In this document: positions 1-6,768 of the stretch, piece by piece
Layout of the letters: the number at the start of each line of letters is the position of its first letter
Position numbering within the stretch: position 1 is the stretch's first letter
Assembly: GCA_035704495.1 (NCBI GenBank)
Contig: DASSWW010000028.1
Coordinates: 1 to 16,950 of the forward strand
Length of the DNA stretch: 16,950 nucleotides
Direction of reading: 5' to 3'
Source: UBA6022 sp035704495
GTDB taxonomy: Bacteria; Patescibacteriota; Saccharimonadia; Saccharimonadales; Saccharimonadaceae
The notes under the pieces: model-generated
The model's database searches: none
Seen by the model: the letters and a program-made list of their open reading frames with translations, nothing else
What the model was told of the DNA's origin: nothing
Translations under genes and position numbers: made by a program

Positions 1-133
1 AACGGACAACCCATTCGCCACGCTATGGTAAAAGTCACTCGGCAATAATCTTTATATAAAATTGTTACATTTTTCACATACACGCGGTATTCAAGTTGTT
101 ACTATAGGCCTGTAATCAAGGAGGATATGTCTA
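1..133. other. Left edge and upstream region of the DJ-1/PfpI gene
   Basis: Frame 1 is open from the window edge to a TAA at 46-48 and could be the last 15 codons of an upstream plus-strand gene, but this is too short to assign. The remainder is AT-rich leader. The only convincing signal is the Shine-Dalgarno AAGGAGG at 118-124. A -10-like TACTAT lies at 100-105, without a good -35. Confidence 0.3.
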
Positions 134-667
134 ATGACGACTGAAAATAAACGCGTGGCGATGGTAGTACATGATTATTTTGAACAAGTAGAAATGACCG
201 AAGTGCGTCAATTGCTCGAGGCCGAAGATATAGATGTTGATTTGATTGCGACCGAAGCAGACGAAGTTCATGGACTGCATCATGTTGAACTGGGTGATGT
301 GTTTACGGTCGACAAAACAATTGATGAGGTGACAACTAGTGATTACAGTGCAGTGGTACTACCAGGCGGGGTGGTGAACGGCGATCAGCTACGCATTGTC
401 GAGTCAGCACTCGACTTTATTCAGGCAATGTATAACGATGACAAGCCGATTGCGGCTATTTGCCATGCGCCGTGGGTATTGATTTCGGCTGGACTGGCCG
501 ATGGTCATACGATGACGTCGTATAAAACGCTGCGTGATGATATTCAAAACGCCGATGGTATTTGGGTTGATCAAGAAGTGGTGACGGATGGCAATATTAT
601 TACTAGCCGCAATCCAAATGATATTCCAGCTTTTGCGCATGCGATTATCGATGCGTTAAACGATTAG
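134..667 (+). CDS. DJ-1/PfpI family protein (class I glutamine amidotransferase-like fold)
   Basis: A 177-residue protein of the DJ-1/PfpI superfamily, cytoplasmic and without a signal peptide. Visible family marks are Phe-Glu at residues 16-17 in the position of the acidic partner, the PGG turn at 77-79, the nucleophile elbow AICHAPW with Cys110-His111, and a C-terminal SRNPNDIPAF segment. These match the PfpI/YhbO-type branch, whose members are described as proteases, glyoxalase/deglycase-like enzymes or stress proteins; the sequence alone does not decide between these activities. The start is fixed by AAGGAGG nine bases upstream of the ATG, one of the few strong Shine-Dalgarno sites in the window. 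The length is normal for the family. It is followed by the heat-shock regulatory region of dnaK, and a stress role would fit that position, but no CIRCE lies upstream of this gene. Confidence 0.9.
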   Translation: MTTENKRVAMVVHDYFEQVEMTEVRQLLEAEDIDVDLIATEADEVHGLHHVELGDVFTVDKTIDEVTTSDYSAVVLPGGVVNGDQLRIVESALDFIQAMYNDDKPIAAICHAPWVLISAGLADGHTMTSYKTLRDDIQNADGIWVDQEVVTDGNIITSRNPNDIPAFAHAIIDALND

Positions 668-691
668 TATTTGCTGATTAACAAAATAAAG

Positions 692-700
692 TTAGCACTC
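692..700 (+). promoter_or_regulatory. Isolated CIRCE half-site with -35-like sequence
   Basis: TTAGCACTC is an exact left arm of the HrcA operator, followed by TTGACG (701-706). The right arm is missing: positions 710-718 do not resemble GAGTGCTAA. About 17 bases after TTGACG is TATATC (724-729), so a weak promoter is possible. The flank is nearly the same as that of the complete CIRCE at 871, which points to a duplication about 180 bp apart. Confidence 0.5.
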
Positions 701-749
701 TTGACGGGGTATCAAAGTCCCAATATATCTTATCGCTAGACGTCTCTGC

Positions 750-771
750 GCCGTCTATCTTGACGCTTTTT
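750..771 (+). terminator. Possible weak terminator after the DJ-1/PfpI gene
   Basis: CGTC at 752-755 can pair with GACG at 762-765 (one more pair if a C is bulged) and is followed by C and five T. The stem is short, so this is a weak call. An overlapping alternative stem is TAGACG (737-742) with CGTCTA (752-757). Confidence 0.25.
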
Positions 772-781
772 GCTCCAGTCC

Positions 782-811
782 AGCTCACCATAGCCGCAGC
801 TAAGGTGAGCT
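782..811. other. Strong hairpin between the CIRCE half-site and the full CIRCE
   Basis: AGCTCACC (782-789) pairs with GGTGAGCT (804-811). After an A/A mismatch, TAGC (791-794) pairs with GCTA (799-802), closing a CGCA loop. No T-tract follows on either strand, so it does not look like an intrinsic terminator. It could be part of a leader RNA, a processing site or a protein-binding palindrome. Confidence 0.5.
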
Positions 812-870
812 CGGGCTTCACAAAAATCGCCAAGCTAGACTGACGCATATCCGCCTATCAACAAAATATG

Positions 871-897
871 TTAGCACTCTTGACACCCGAGTGCTAA
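871..897 (+). promoter_or_regulatory. CIRCE operator 1 of dnaK (HrcA binding site)
   Basis: Perfect match to the CIRCE consensus: TTAGCACTC, nine spacer bases, GAGTGCTAA. The -35 box TTGACA lies inside the spacer, so HrcA bound here would block RNA polymerase directly. HrcA itself is not encoded in the window. Confidence 0.97.
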
Positions 898-909
898 CTT
901 TTGTATACT
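880..909 (+). promoter_or_regulatory. dnaK promoter P1
   Basis: TTGACA (880-885) and TATACT (904-909) with an 18-base spacer: a near-consensus housekeeping promoter. It overlaps CIRCE 1. Initiation would fall near 916, giving a leader of about 75 bases that contains CIRCE 2. Confidence 0.85.
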
Positions 910-916
910 AAGGATA

Positions 917-946
917 TTGGCAATCTACCTAGTAGAGTGCTAAAAT
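917..946 (+). promoter_or_regulatory. CIRCE operator 2 (imperfect) overlapping a second dnaK promoter P2
   Basis: TTGGCAATC (7 of 9 matches to the left CIRCE arm), nine bases, then the exact right arm GAGTGCTAA (935-943). The same DNA reads as a promoter: TTGGCA (917-922), 18 bases, TAAAAT (941-946). The ten bases after this -10 are identical to those after the dnaJ -10. Both operator arms would coincide with promoter boxes. Confidence 0.6.
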
Positions 947-992
947 AGATACAGATATAGTTTGATACACAATACATAGGAGGAAATTATAT

Positions 993-2909
993 ATGGGTAA
1001 AATTATCGGAATCGACCTTGGTACGACCAACAGCGCATTTGCCTACATGGTAGCAGGCAAACCAGAAGTCATTGCTAATGCTGAAGGCAACCGCACAACT
1101 CCAAGCGTGGTCGCGATTAACAAAGCCGGCGAACGTTTGGTCGGGCAGGTAGCTCAGCGCCAACGCGTCACTAATGCTAAAAATACAATTTATGGCGTCA
1201 AACGATTGATTGGTCGTAAATTTAGCGACAAAGAAGTCCAAAAAGATCACGACATTATGCCGTACGAAATCGTCAAAAAAGGCGATGGTGTGGCCGTGAA
1301 AATGGGCGATAAAGAATACTCACCAGAAGAAGTCAGCGCGATGATTCTGTCAAAGATCAAAGCCGACGCCGAAGCTTTTTTGGGTGAAAAAGTCACCGAA
1401 GCGGTTATTACCGTACCTGCGTATTTCGATGACTCGCAGCGCCAAGCCACCAAAGACGCTGGTAAAATTGCCGGCCTGGAAGTAAAACGTATTATTAACG
1501 AACCAACTGCCGCGGCACTTGCTTATGGCTTGGAAAGCAAAAAAGATGAAAAGATTGCCGTGTTTGACCTTGGTGGTGGTACGTTCGACGTATCAATCCT
1601 AGAACTTGGTGACGGTGTATTTGAAGTTCGTTCCACACATGGTGATACGCACCTGGGTGGTGAAGACTTTGATAACCGTATCGTTAATCACTTCATCGAC
1701 GTCTTTAAAAACGATGAAGGTATCGACTTAAAATCAGATAAAGCTGCGATGCAACGCCTCAAAGACGAAGCCGAAAAAGCCAAAAAAGAACTGTCTAGTA
1801 CGACGGAATACGAAATTAACTTGCCGTTTTTGACTGCTGATGCTGATGGGCCAAAACACTTCGAATACAAATTGACTCGCAGCAAATTAGAAGAATTAGT
1901 CGGTGATTTAATCGATCGTTTGGCAGATCCTGTCAACAAAGCATTAAAAGATGCCGGTGTTAAAGCAAGCGAAATCGACGAAATCGTGTTGGTTGGTGGT
2001 ATGACGCGTATGCCAGCCGTCGTCGAAAAAGTTAAAAAGATTTTTGGCAAAGATCCGCTGAAAGGTGTAAACCCGGATGAAGTTGTGGCCATTGGTGCAG
2101 CGATTCAAGGTGGCGTGTTGGCTGGTGATGTCAAAGACGTCTTGCTACTCGACGTGACGCCATTATCACTTGGTATCGAAACCATGGGTGGTGTGACAAC
2201 CAAACTCATCGAACGTAACAGCACTGTTCCAACCAGCAAATCTGAAACGTTCAGTACCGCAGCCGATAATCAACCACAGGTAGAAATTCACGTTTTGCAG
2301 GGTGAACGCGAGATGAGCAGTGACAACAAATCACTCGGCCGCTTTACCCTAGACGGTATTGCGCCAGCCCCACGCGGTGTGCCACAAATCGAGGTTACTT
2401 TCGACTTGGACGCCAACGGTATTTTGAACGTGACTGCCAAAGATAAAGGAACAGGTAAAGAACAAAAGATTACCATTTCTGACAGCGGCAACATGAGCAA
2501 AGAAGATATCGAAAAGGCTGCCAAAGAAGCCGAAACTCACGCCGAAGAAGACAAGAAAAAGCGCGAAGCCGTTGATGCGCGTAACACGTTAGAAAACGCG
2601 ATTTACCAAGCCGAAAAAATGCCAACGGAATACAAAGACAAAATCAGTGATGACGACAAAAAAGTCATTACCGATGCTGTTGAGGAAGCCAAAAAGCATG
2701 AAAAATCTGATGATAAAGACGAACTAGAAGCCGCCAGTAAAGAGCTGCTAGAAAAGATTCAGACAATTGGCGCTAAGATGTACGAAGAAGCCGCCAAAGA
2801 GGAAGCACCTGCCTCGGAAGACGGCGACGACAAAAAAGCCGATGAACCAGTCGAAGGCGAAGTAGTCGAAGACAAAGACGAAAAGAAAGATAAGAAAAAG
2901 AAAAAATAG
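993..2909 (+). CDS. dnaK: Molecular chaperone DnaK (Hsp70)
   Basis: A 638-residue Hsp70, the ATP-driven cytoplasmic chaperone that works with DnaJ and GrpE. The nucleotide-binding domain opens with IDLGTTNS (residues 7-14), carries the phosphate loop FDLGGGTFDVS near 191-201 and the third Hsp70 signature VLVGGMTRMPAV near 331-342. The conserved interdomain linker VLLLD lies near 383-388 and leads into the substrate-binding domain. The N-terminal domain keeps the segment absent from many Firmicutes DnaKs (VKRLIGRKF and following). The start is supported by AGGAGG at 978-983, nine bases before the ATG. The C-terminus is unusual: after an acidic stretch it ends in a lysine-rich tail (KKDKKKKK) rather than the usual bacterial ending. 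Control is by HrcA through CIRCE sites at the promoter. grpE is not adjacent. Confidence 0.99.
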   Translation: MGKIIGIDLGTTNSAFAYMVAGKPEVIANAEGNRTTPSVVAINKAGERLVGQVAQRQRVTNAKNTIYGVKRLIGRKFSDKEVQKDHDIMPYEIVKKGDGVAVKMGDKEYSPEEVSAMILSKIKADAEAFLGEKVTEAVITVPAYFDDSQRQATKDAGKIAGLEVKRIINEPTAAALAYGLESKKDEKIAVFDLGGGTFDVSILELGDGVFEVRSTHGDTHLGGEDFDNRIVNHFIDVFKNDEGIDLKSDKAAMQRLKDEAEKAKKELSSTTEYEINLPFLTADADGPKHFEYKLTRSKLEELVGDLIDRLADPVNKALKDAGVKASEIDEIVLVGGMTRMPAVVEKVKKIFGKDPLKGVNPDEVVAIGAAIQGGVLAGDVKDVLLLDVTPLSLGIETMGGVTTKLIERNSTVPTSKSETFSTAADNQPQVEIHVLQGEREMSSDNKSLGRFTLDGIAPAPRGVPQIEVTFDLDANGILNVTAKDKGTGKEQKITISDSGNMSKEDIEKAAKEAETHAEEDKKKREAVDARNTLENAIYQAEKMPTEYKDKISDDDKKVITDAVEEAKKHEKSDDKDELEAASKELLEKIQTIGAKMYEEAAKEEAPASEDGDDKKADEPVEGEVVEDKDEKKDKKKKK

Positions 2910-2928
2910 CAGGGTCTTAAATGTAACG

Positions 2929-2964
2929 AGCCCCGCACCAAATGAATGGTGCGGGGCTTTATTT
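2929..2964 (+). terminator. Rho-independent terminator of dnaK, possibly bidirectional
   Basis: AGCCCCGCACCA (2929-2940), loop AATGAA, TGGTGCGGGGCT (2947-2958), then TTATTTG: a perfect 12-bp GC-rich stem. The minus-strand gene ending at 2966 runs into the same hairpin from the other side, but the T-tract in that direction is poor. Confidence 0.95.
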
Positions 2965-2965
2965 G

Positions 2966-3346
2966 TCAGTCCGAATCGACCTGGTAGAGTCGAAGATTGC
3001 TGGGACTTTCTACCATGATACCCTTGCGCCTGAAGAAGGCGATGATAGACGAGGTGACATCGTTGATATCTCCATCAATCCTCACGTGAAGTTCGTGACC
3101 GTCTCTGAGGATAACGGGATGAATGGCCTTATCGAGGTATCTGGTTAGACCTATGGTAGCCGCGGTTGCGGCGTCGATCCAAGAGTCGCACTCGTCCGCA
3201 GACAGTCCTTCAGTGATTTGTCGCATTGTGACGAGCTTGCCAACAGGGAGCGAGAAGAAGTCCAGGATGAGAGTATTGTCCTTGATGATGCTGGTCGCGT
3301 CCTTGGTGGTGCTGATCACGTCGGGCTGAAAGTGCACATGAGTCAT
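2966..3346 (-). CDS. Hypothetical 126-residue protein, unlike-neighbour codon use
   Basis: I do not recognise this protein. It is soluble, with no signal peptide or membrane segment, mixed alpha/beta in appearance, with an acidic first half (ITEGLSADECDSWIDAA) and a basic FFRRKG near residue 104. Reasons to call it real: AAAGGG seven to eight bases upstream of the ATG, a near-consensus promoter further upstream on the same strand, a stop just before a strong hairpin, and orderly coding statistics. All five Lys codons are AAG and 11 of 14 Ile codons are ATC, whereas dnaK next door strongly prefers AAA. That suggests recent acquisition or a different expression class. A plus-strand reading of the same DNA gives only short ORFs without ribosome sites. 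Function unknown. Confidence 0.7.
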   Translation of the reverse strand: MTHVHFQPDVISTTKDATSIIKDNTLILDFFSLPVGKLVTMRQITEGLSADECDSWIDAATAATIGLTRYLDKAIHPVILRDGHELHVRIDGDINDVTSSIIAFFRRKGIMVESPSNLRLYQVDSD

Positions 3347-3366
3347 GAAATGACCCTTTCTGATTG

Positions 3367-3382
3367 GCTGAGATTGCTCAGC
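3367..3382 (-). promoter_or_regulatory. Hairpin in the leader of the minus-strand gene
   Basis: GCTGAG (3367-3372), loop of four, CTCAGC (3377-3382): a perfect 6-bp stem about ten bases upstream of the Shine-Dalgarno. A smaller stem (CCTG/CAGG, 3416-3431) lies near the predicted 5' end of the leader. It may affect translation or RNA stability. Confidence 0.4.
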
Positions 3383-3440
3383 ACGTGATACCGATCAACT
3401 GTTCAATCGACCACCTGACATACGCCAGGAATTAGTACAT

Positions 3441-3469
3441 ATTATACTAGTAATTATACGTCAAGTCAA
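3441..3469 (-). promoter_or_regulatory. Promoter of the minus-strand hypothetical gene
   Basis: On the minus strand TTGACT (3469-3464), exactly 17 bases, TATAAT (3446-3441). This is among the best promoters in the window. Initiation near 3434 gives a leader of about 88 bases. Confidence 0.8.
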
Positions 3470-3487
3470 TTTTACCAATGTCGTCAC

Positions 3488-3621
3488 CCCCCTTCAGTCA
3501 CGAAACATGCCGTTACTCTTTTTCGTTCGCATCTTCACTCATCACACTTTCCAGAATGATTCCTCACTTTAGCGTACTATTGTCGAGTTGTCCGTCACCT
3601 CGCCCCCTCCAGTCACAAAAC
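3488..3621. repeat. Degenerate 19-bp direct repeat pair
   Basis: CCCCCTTCAGTCACGAAAC at 3488-3506 and CCCCCTCCAGTCACAAAAC at 3603-3621 match at 17 of 19 positions. Both are preceded by a TGTC(C)GTCACC stretch. They frame the left side of the hairpin-rich segment that follows. Confidence 0.55.
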
Positions 3622-3840
3622 GGCTTCGCGCCGAGTTCGAACAAGGGCCCCGGCGCCTTGTCCAGCTCGGGCTGCAGATGTTTGGTGACTCGGAGTGACC
3701 GAGCTGTCGCTAGCGCAGCTTCAAAGCTAATGCGTATTTTTGATGATTGCAGTACGCCTGCGACGTGAAGCAAACCAGCAGTTTTAGGTTCCTTTTGCTG
3801 CCAAAAGGGACAAAGGCCCGTTTCCTGGCAAGGAAAGGAT
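3588..3840. ncRNA. Candidate structured RNA or hairpin cluster, strand undecided
   Basis: A non-coding stretch, GC-rich at its core, with consecutive stems: CCGAG/CTCGG (3631-3635, 3666-3670) enclosing ACAAGG/CCTTGT (3641-3646, 3656-3661); CTCGG/CCGAG (3689-3693, 3699-3703); AGCTG/CAGCT (3702-3706, 3716-3720), the last two overlapping by two bases at 3702-3703 so not both fully formed; TTCCTTTTG/CAAAAGGGA (3789-3797, 3802-3810, one G-T pair); and TTTCCT/AGGAAA (3821-3826, 3831-3836). Overlapping ORFs exist on both strands but have no ribosome site and unconvincing composition. I see no RNase P, tmRNA, SRP or 6S landmarks. The density of stems argues for a folded RNA or protein-binding DNA; the class is not known to me. 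Confidence 0.35.
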
Positions 3841-3858
3841 TGGTGTCTATCAACCCGC

Positions 3859-3887
3859 TTGTGTTTACCCCTTGAAACAGGTACAGT
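3859..3887 (+). promoter_or_regulatory. Promoter of the FAD-linked oxidase gene (leaderless)
   Basis: TTGTGT (3859-3864), 17 bases, TACAGT (3882-3887). The -10 ends six bases before the ATG at 3894, so transcription would start at or within a base or two of the start codon. There is no Shine-Dalgarno. Confidence 0.55.
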
Positions 3888-3893
3888 AAGCAT

Positions 3894-5540
3894 ATGGATT
3901 TACAAGCAGAACTTTCAAAGATTTTTAAGGGCGAGCTCGATACGACTGCCGACACACTCGATTTTTACAGCCACGACGCCAGTTTATTCGAACTGCGCCC
4001 GCAAGTCGTTGCGTTTCCGCAGGACGCCGAAGACGTTAAAGCGGCGGTTGCATTTGTTAATCAGCATAAAGCCGAACATCCCGAACTAAATATTACGCCG
4101 CGTTCGCGTGGTACTGATATGTCTGGTGCGGCAATTGGCGAATCAATTCTGCTTGATGTCAGCAAACACATGAACATTTTGCATGAAGTCACACCAACCA
4201 GTGCCCACGTGCAGCCGGGTATGTTATACCGCGAGTTCGATTTGGAAACGTTAAAGCAGGGTAGTATTTTACCTAGCTATCCTGCCAGTCGCGATTTGGC
4301 TTCGGTCGGTGGCATGGTTAGCAATAACTCGGGGGGTGAGAAATCGCTAGAATTTGGAAAAACCGACAACTTTGTGACTGAACTAAAGGTCGTTCTCGGT
4401 GATGGTAACGAATATACCATCAAGCCATTAAACCGCGATGAATTAAATGCCAAAATGGGTCAAGATGATTTTGAAGGCAATTTGTACCGCCAAACATTCG
4501 AACTGCTAGATGCGCATTACGACGAAATTTTAGCAGCTGCGCCAAAAGTCAGCAAAGATTCGACTGGCTATCATTTGTGGAATGTGTGGAAGCGCGATAC
4601 CGGTATTTTTGATTTGACCAAACTATTCGTCGGTGCGCAGGGCACATTGGGTGTCATCACCGACATTAAAGTAAATCTGGTACCAAAACCAGCTCATTCT
4701 GGGACACTGGTTTGCTATATGCGCAGTATTGACCAGTTGGGCGAAGTGATTCCGACGGTCTTGTCGCACAAGCCAGCTTCGTTTGAATGTTTTGACGACA
4801 ATACCTTGTGGCTGTGTTTTAAGTTCTTCTTTTCGTTTATTAAAAAGCTTGGTTTTTGGTCATGGATAAAATTAGCGTTGCAACTGATTCCCGATGGTGT
4901 CATGTTAATCAAAGGCGTGCCACAATTAATTTTGCTGATTGAATTTACAGGTGAAAGTGTTGACGAAGTCGAACACAAAATTCGTCAAACTAAACAAGAC
5001 TTGAAACAATACGATTTTACGTACATGGAAGAAAACGAGACCGAAGCCAAATCGCGTAAGTTTTGGCTGATGCGCCGCGAAAGCTTTAATTTATTGCGCA
5101 GCAAAGTAAAAGACAAACACACCGCACCGTTTATCGACGATTTTGTGGTGCCGCCTGCTAGACTCACCGAGTTTTTGCCGCAACTGCGCGCGATTATAAA
5201 AAAATATAATTTGATGGCAACAATTGCCGGCCACTTGGGCGATGGCAACTTTCACGTTATTCCGTTGATGAAAATCGAAGACCCCAAAGAACGCGCCAAA
5301 CTAAAACCAGCTATGACAGAAGTTAATAATTTGGTCATTAGTTATGGCGGTTCGGTATCCGGCGAACACAACGATGGGATGATTCGCGGGCCGTGGCTAA
5401 AAGAAATGTATAGTCCGAACGTGCTAGGTTATATGGTCGAAATTAAACAATTGTATGACCCGCGAAATATCTTTAATCCACACAAAAAGACCGATGCCGA
5501 TTGGGACTTTAGCTTTAGCCACATTCGTCAAGAATTCTAA
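3894..5540 (+). CDS. FAD-binding oxidoreductase, D-lactate dehydrogenase/glycolate oxidase GlcD type
   Basis: A 548-residue flavoprotein of the FAD-linked oxidase (PCMH-type) family that oxidises 2-hydroxy acids such as D-lactate or glycolate. The FAD-binding half contains the PRSRGTDMSG loop near residues 66-75, the PASR..SVGG..SNNSGG segment near 130-149, and VGAQGTLGVITD near 248-259. The C-terminal half has HLGDGNFH near 445-452, SGEHNDG near 488-494 and the terminal DPRNIFNPHK signature. Between the two halves (about residues 302-348) is a hydrophobic, aromatic-rich stretch that could attach the enzyme to the membrane and its quinone pool. The exact substrate cannot be read from the sequence. 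The start sits directly after a -10 box and fits the family N-terminus. It is followed by the CIRCE of dnaJ, so the two genes are separately controlled. Confidence 0.9.
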   Translation: MDLQAELSKIFKGELDTTADTLDFYSHDASLFELRPQVVAFPQDAEDVKAAVAFVNQHKAEHPELNITPRSRGTDMSGAAIGESILLDVSKHMNILHEVTPTSAHVQPGMLYREFDLETLKQGSILPSYPASRDLASVGGMVSNNSGGEKSLEFGKTDNFVTELKVVLGDGNEYTIKPLNRDELNAKMGQDDFEGNLYRQTFELLDAHYDEILAAAPKVSKDSTGYHLWNVWKRDTGIFDLTKLFVGAQGTLGVITDIKVNLVPKPAHSGTLVCYMRSIDQLGEVIPTVLSHKPASFECFDDNTLWLCFKFFFSFIKKLGFWSWIKLALQLIPDGVMLIKGVPQLILLIEFTGESVDEVEHKIRQTKQDLKQYDFTYMEENETEAKSRKFWLMRRESFNLLRSKVKDKHTAPFIDDFVVPPARLTEFLPQLRAIIKKYNLMATIAGHLGDGNFHVIPLMKIEDPKERAKLKPAMTEVNNLVISYGGSVSGEHNDGMIRGPWLKEMYSPNVLGYMVEIKQLYDPRNIFNPHKKTDADWDFSFSHIRQEF

Positions 5541-5559
5541 TATTCATTCGTAACATAGG

Positions 5560-5586
5560 CTAGCACTCTTTACTATTGAGTGCTAG
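5560..5586 (+). promoter_or_regulatory. CIRCE operator of dnaJ
   Basis: CTAGCACTC, nine bases, GAGTGCTAG: a perfect palindrome with the outermost base pair changed from the T/A consensus to C/G. It overlaps the -35 box and spacer of the dnaJ promoter, so dnaJ and dnaK are parts of one HrcA regulon. Confidence 0.95.
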
Positions 5587-5597
5587 TTTTATACAAT
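5569..5597 (+). promoter_or_regulatory. dnaJ promoter (leaderless)
   Basis: TTTACT (5569-5574), 17 bases, TACAAT (5592-5597). The start codon is at 5606, eight bases after the -10, so the mRNA should start at the ATG or a base or two before it. The bases after the -10 are the same as those after dnaK P2. Confidence 0.7.
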
Positions 5598-5605
5598 AGA
5601 TACAG

Positions 5606-6709
5606 ATGAGTAAACGAGATTATTACGAAGTATTAGGGGTTTCTAAGGACGCCTCGGCCGATGAGCTGAAAAAGGCCTATCGCAAGGCTGCCGTCAAACA
5701 TCACCCAGATAAAGAAGGTGGTGACGAGACGCAGTTTAAGGAAATCAACGAAGCCTACGAAGTACTAAAAGACCAGCAAAAACGTCAACGCTATGATCAG
5801 TTTGGTCATGCTGGCGTGGGTGGCAACGCTGGCGGTGGTGGCTATAGTGGCGGTAATCCGTTCGAAGGTTTTGGCGGCGGTCAGAATGTTCATTTTGATT
5901 TTGGCGATGGTGGCCTGGGCGACATTTTTGGCCAGTTTTTTGGCGGTGGCGGTCAGCAGCAACGTGGCCCAAAGCGCGGTCGCGACGTTGAAACGACGCT
6001 ATCGTTGACGTTTGAACAAGCGATTTTCGGTGTTGAAGAAGAATTGACGCTCGATATGGATGACGAATGTTCGCACTGTCACGGCAGCACCGTCGAACCA
6101 GGGCATAGTATGAAAACCTGCCCGACTTGTAAAGGCGCTGGCCAACAAGCCCGCGTAATGAATACGATTTTTGGACAAATCCAACAGGCGGTGACCTGCG
6201 AAACCTGCCGTGGACGCGGTAAAATCCCTGAAAAAGTTTGTACGGTTTGCAAAGGCAAAGGGACCGAACGCCGCAAGCAAAAGGTGACACTAAAAGTGCC
6301 GGCCGGCATTGATGACGGCTCGACGATTCGACTAAAAGAACGCGGTGAAGCAATTGGTGCTGGCGAACGCGGTGATTTGTACGTACATATTCGGGTCAAA
6401 GCTCACAAAAAGTTTACACGTGAGGGTGATATTATTTTATCCGAAGAACACGTCAGTATGATTGATGCGGCCTTGGGAACAGAAATCGACGTCGAAACAG
6501 TTGATGGTGTGATTCGTATGAAAGTGCCGGCAGGTACCCAAAGCGGCACCGACTTTAAATTATCTGGCCACGGTGTGCCGCACCTGCGCGGTTCAACTCG
6601 CGGATCACAAATTGTCAGTCTGACCGTTGACACGCCAACCAAACTAACAAAAAAGCAAAAAGATTTACTGGAACAGTTTGACGACGCCAAAAAGCGTGGC
6701 CTGTTTTAA
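5606..6709 (+). CDS. dnaJ: Chaperone protein DnaJ (Hsp40, class A)
   Basis: A 367-residue type I J-protein, cochaperone that stimulates DnaK ATPase and delivers substrates. Domains in order: J domain (about 1-68) with HPD at 33-35; a Gly/Phe-rich region (about 69-117); a zinc-finger domain with four CxxC pairs at 155/158, 172/175, 198/201 and 212/215; then the C-terminal substrate-binding domains. Three zinc repeats follow CxxCxGxG, but the first reads CSHCHGST, missing its last Gly. The start is certain because MSKRDYYEVLG is the conserved family N-terminus, yet no Shine-Dalgarno precedes it; the ATG lies at the predicted transcription start. Control is by HrcA through the adjacent CIRCE. 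Unlike many genomes, dnaJ is separated from dnaK by two unrelated genes and grpE is absent here. Confidence 0.99.
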   Translation: MSKRDYYEVLGVSKDASADELKKAYRKAAVKHHPDKEGGDETQFKEINEAYEVLKDQQKRQRYDQFGHAGVGGNAGGGGYSGGNPFEGFGGGQNVHFDFGDGGLGDIFGQFFGGGGQQQRGPKRGRDVETTLSLTFEQAIFGVEEELTLDMDDECSHCHGSTVEPGHSMKTCPTCKGAGQQARVMNTIFGQIQQAVTCETCRGRGKIPEKVCTVCKGKGTERRKQKVTLKVPAGIDDGSTIRLKERGEAIGAGERGDLYVHIRVKAHKKFTREGDIILSEEHVSMIDAALGTEIDVETVDGVIRMKVPAGTQSGTDFKLSGHGVPHLRGSTRGSQIVSLTVDTPTKLTKKQKDLLEQFDDAKKRGLF

Positions 6710-6768
6710 CGTTACCCAGCTATAAAGACAAAAAAGTAAAATATATCATAGCGTGCTAGAGTTAATCT

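Noticed and set aside
3478..3955. Overlapping plus- and minus-strand ORFs in the dnaK-oxidase gap, one ending in YALALKLR
   Set aside because: The ending recalls a tmRNA tag, but there is no tRNA-like domain with CCA end, and the frame continues past ALA to other residues. None of the ORFs has a Shine-Dalgarno or plausible protein composition.
5745..6353. Long minus-strand ORF opposite dnaJ
   Set aside because: A shadow of the dnaJ coding frame; biased composition mirrors the Gly-rich and zinc-finger region, and there is no promoter or ribosome site.
6751..6759. GCGTGCTAG, resembling a CIRCE right arm, before the DUF1704 gene
   Set aside because: No left arm occurs at the required distance (6733-6741 is A-rich), so a third HrcA target is not supported.
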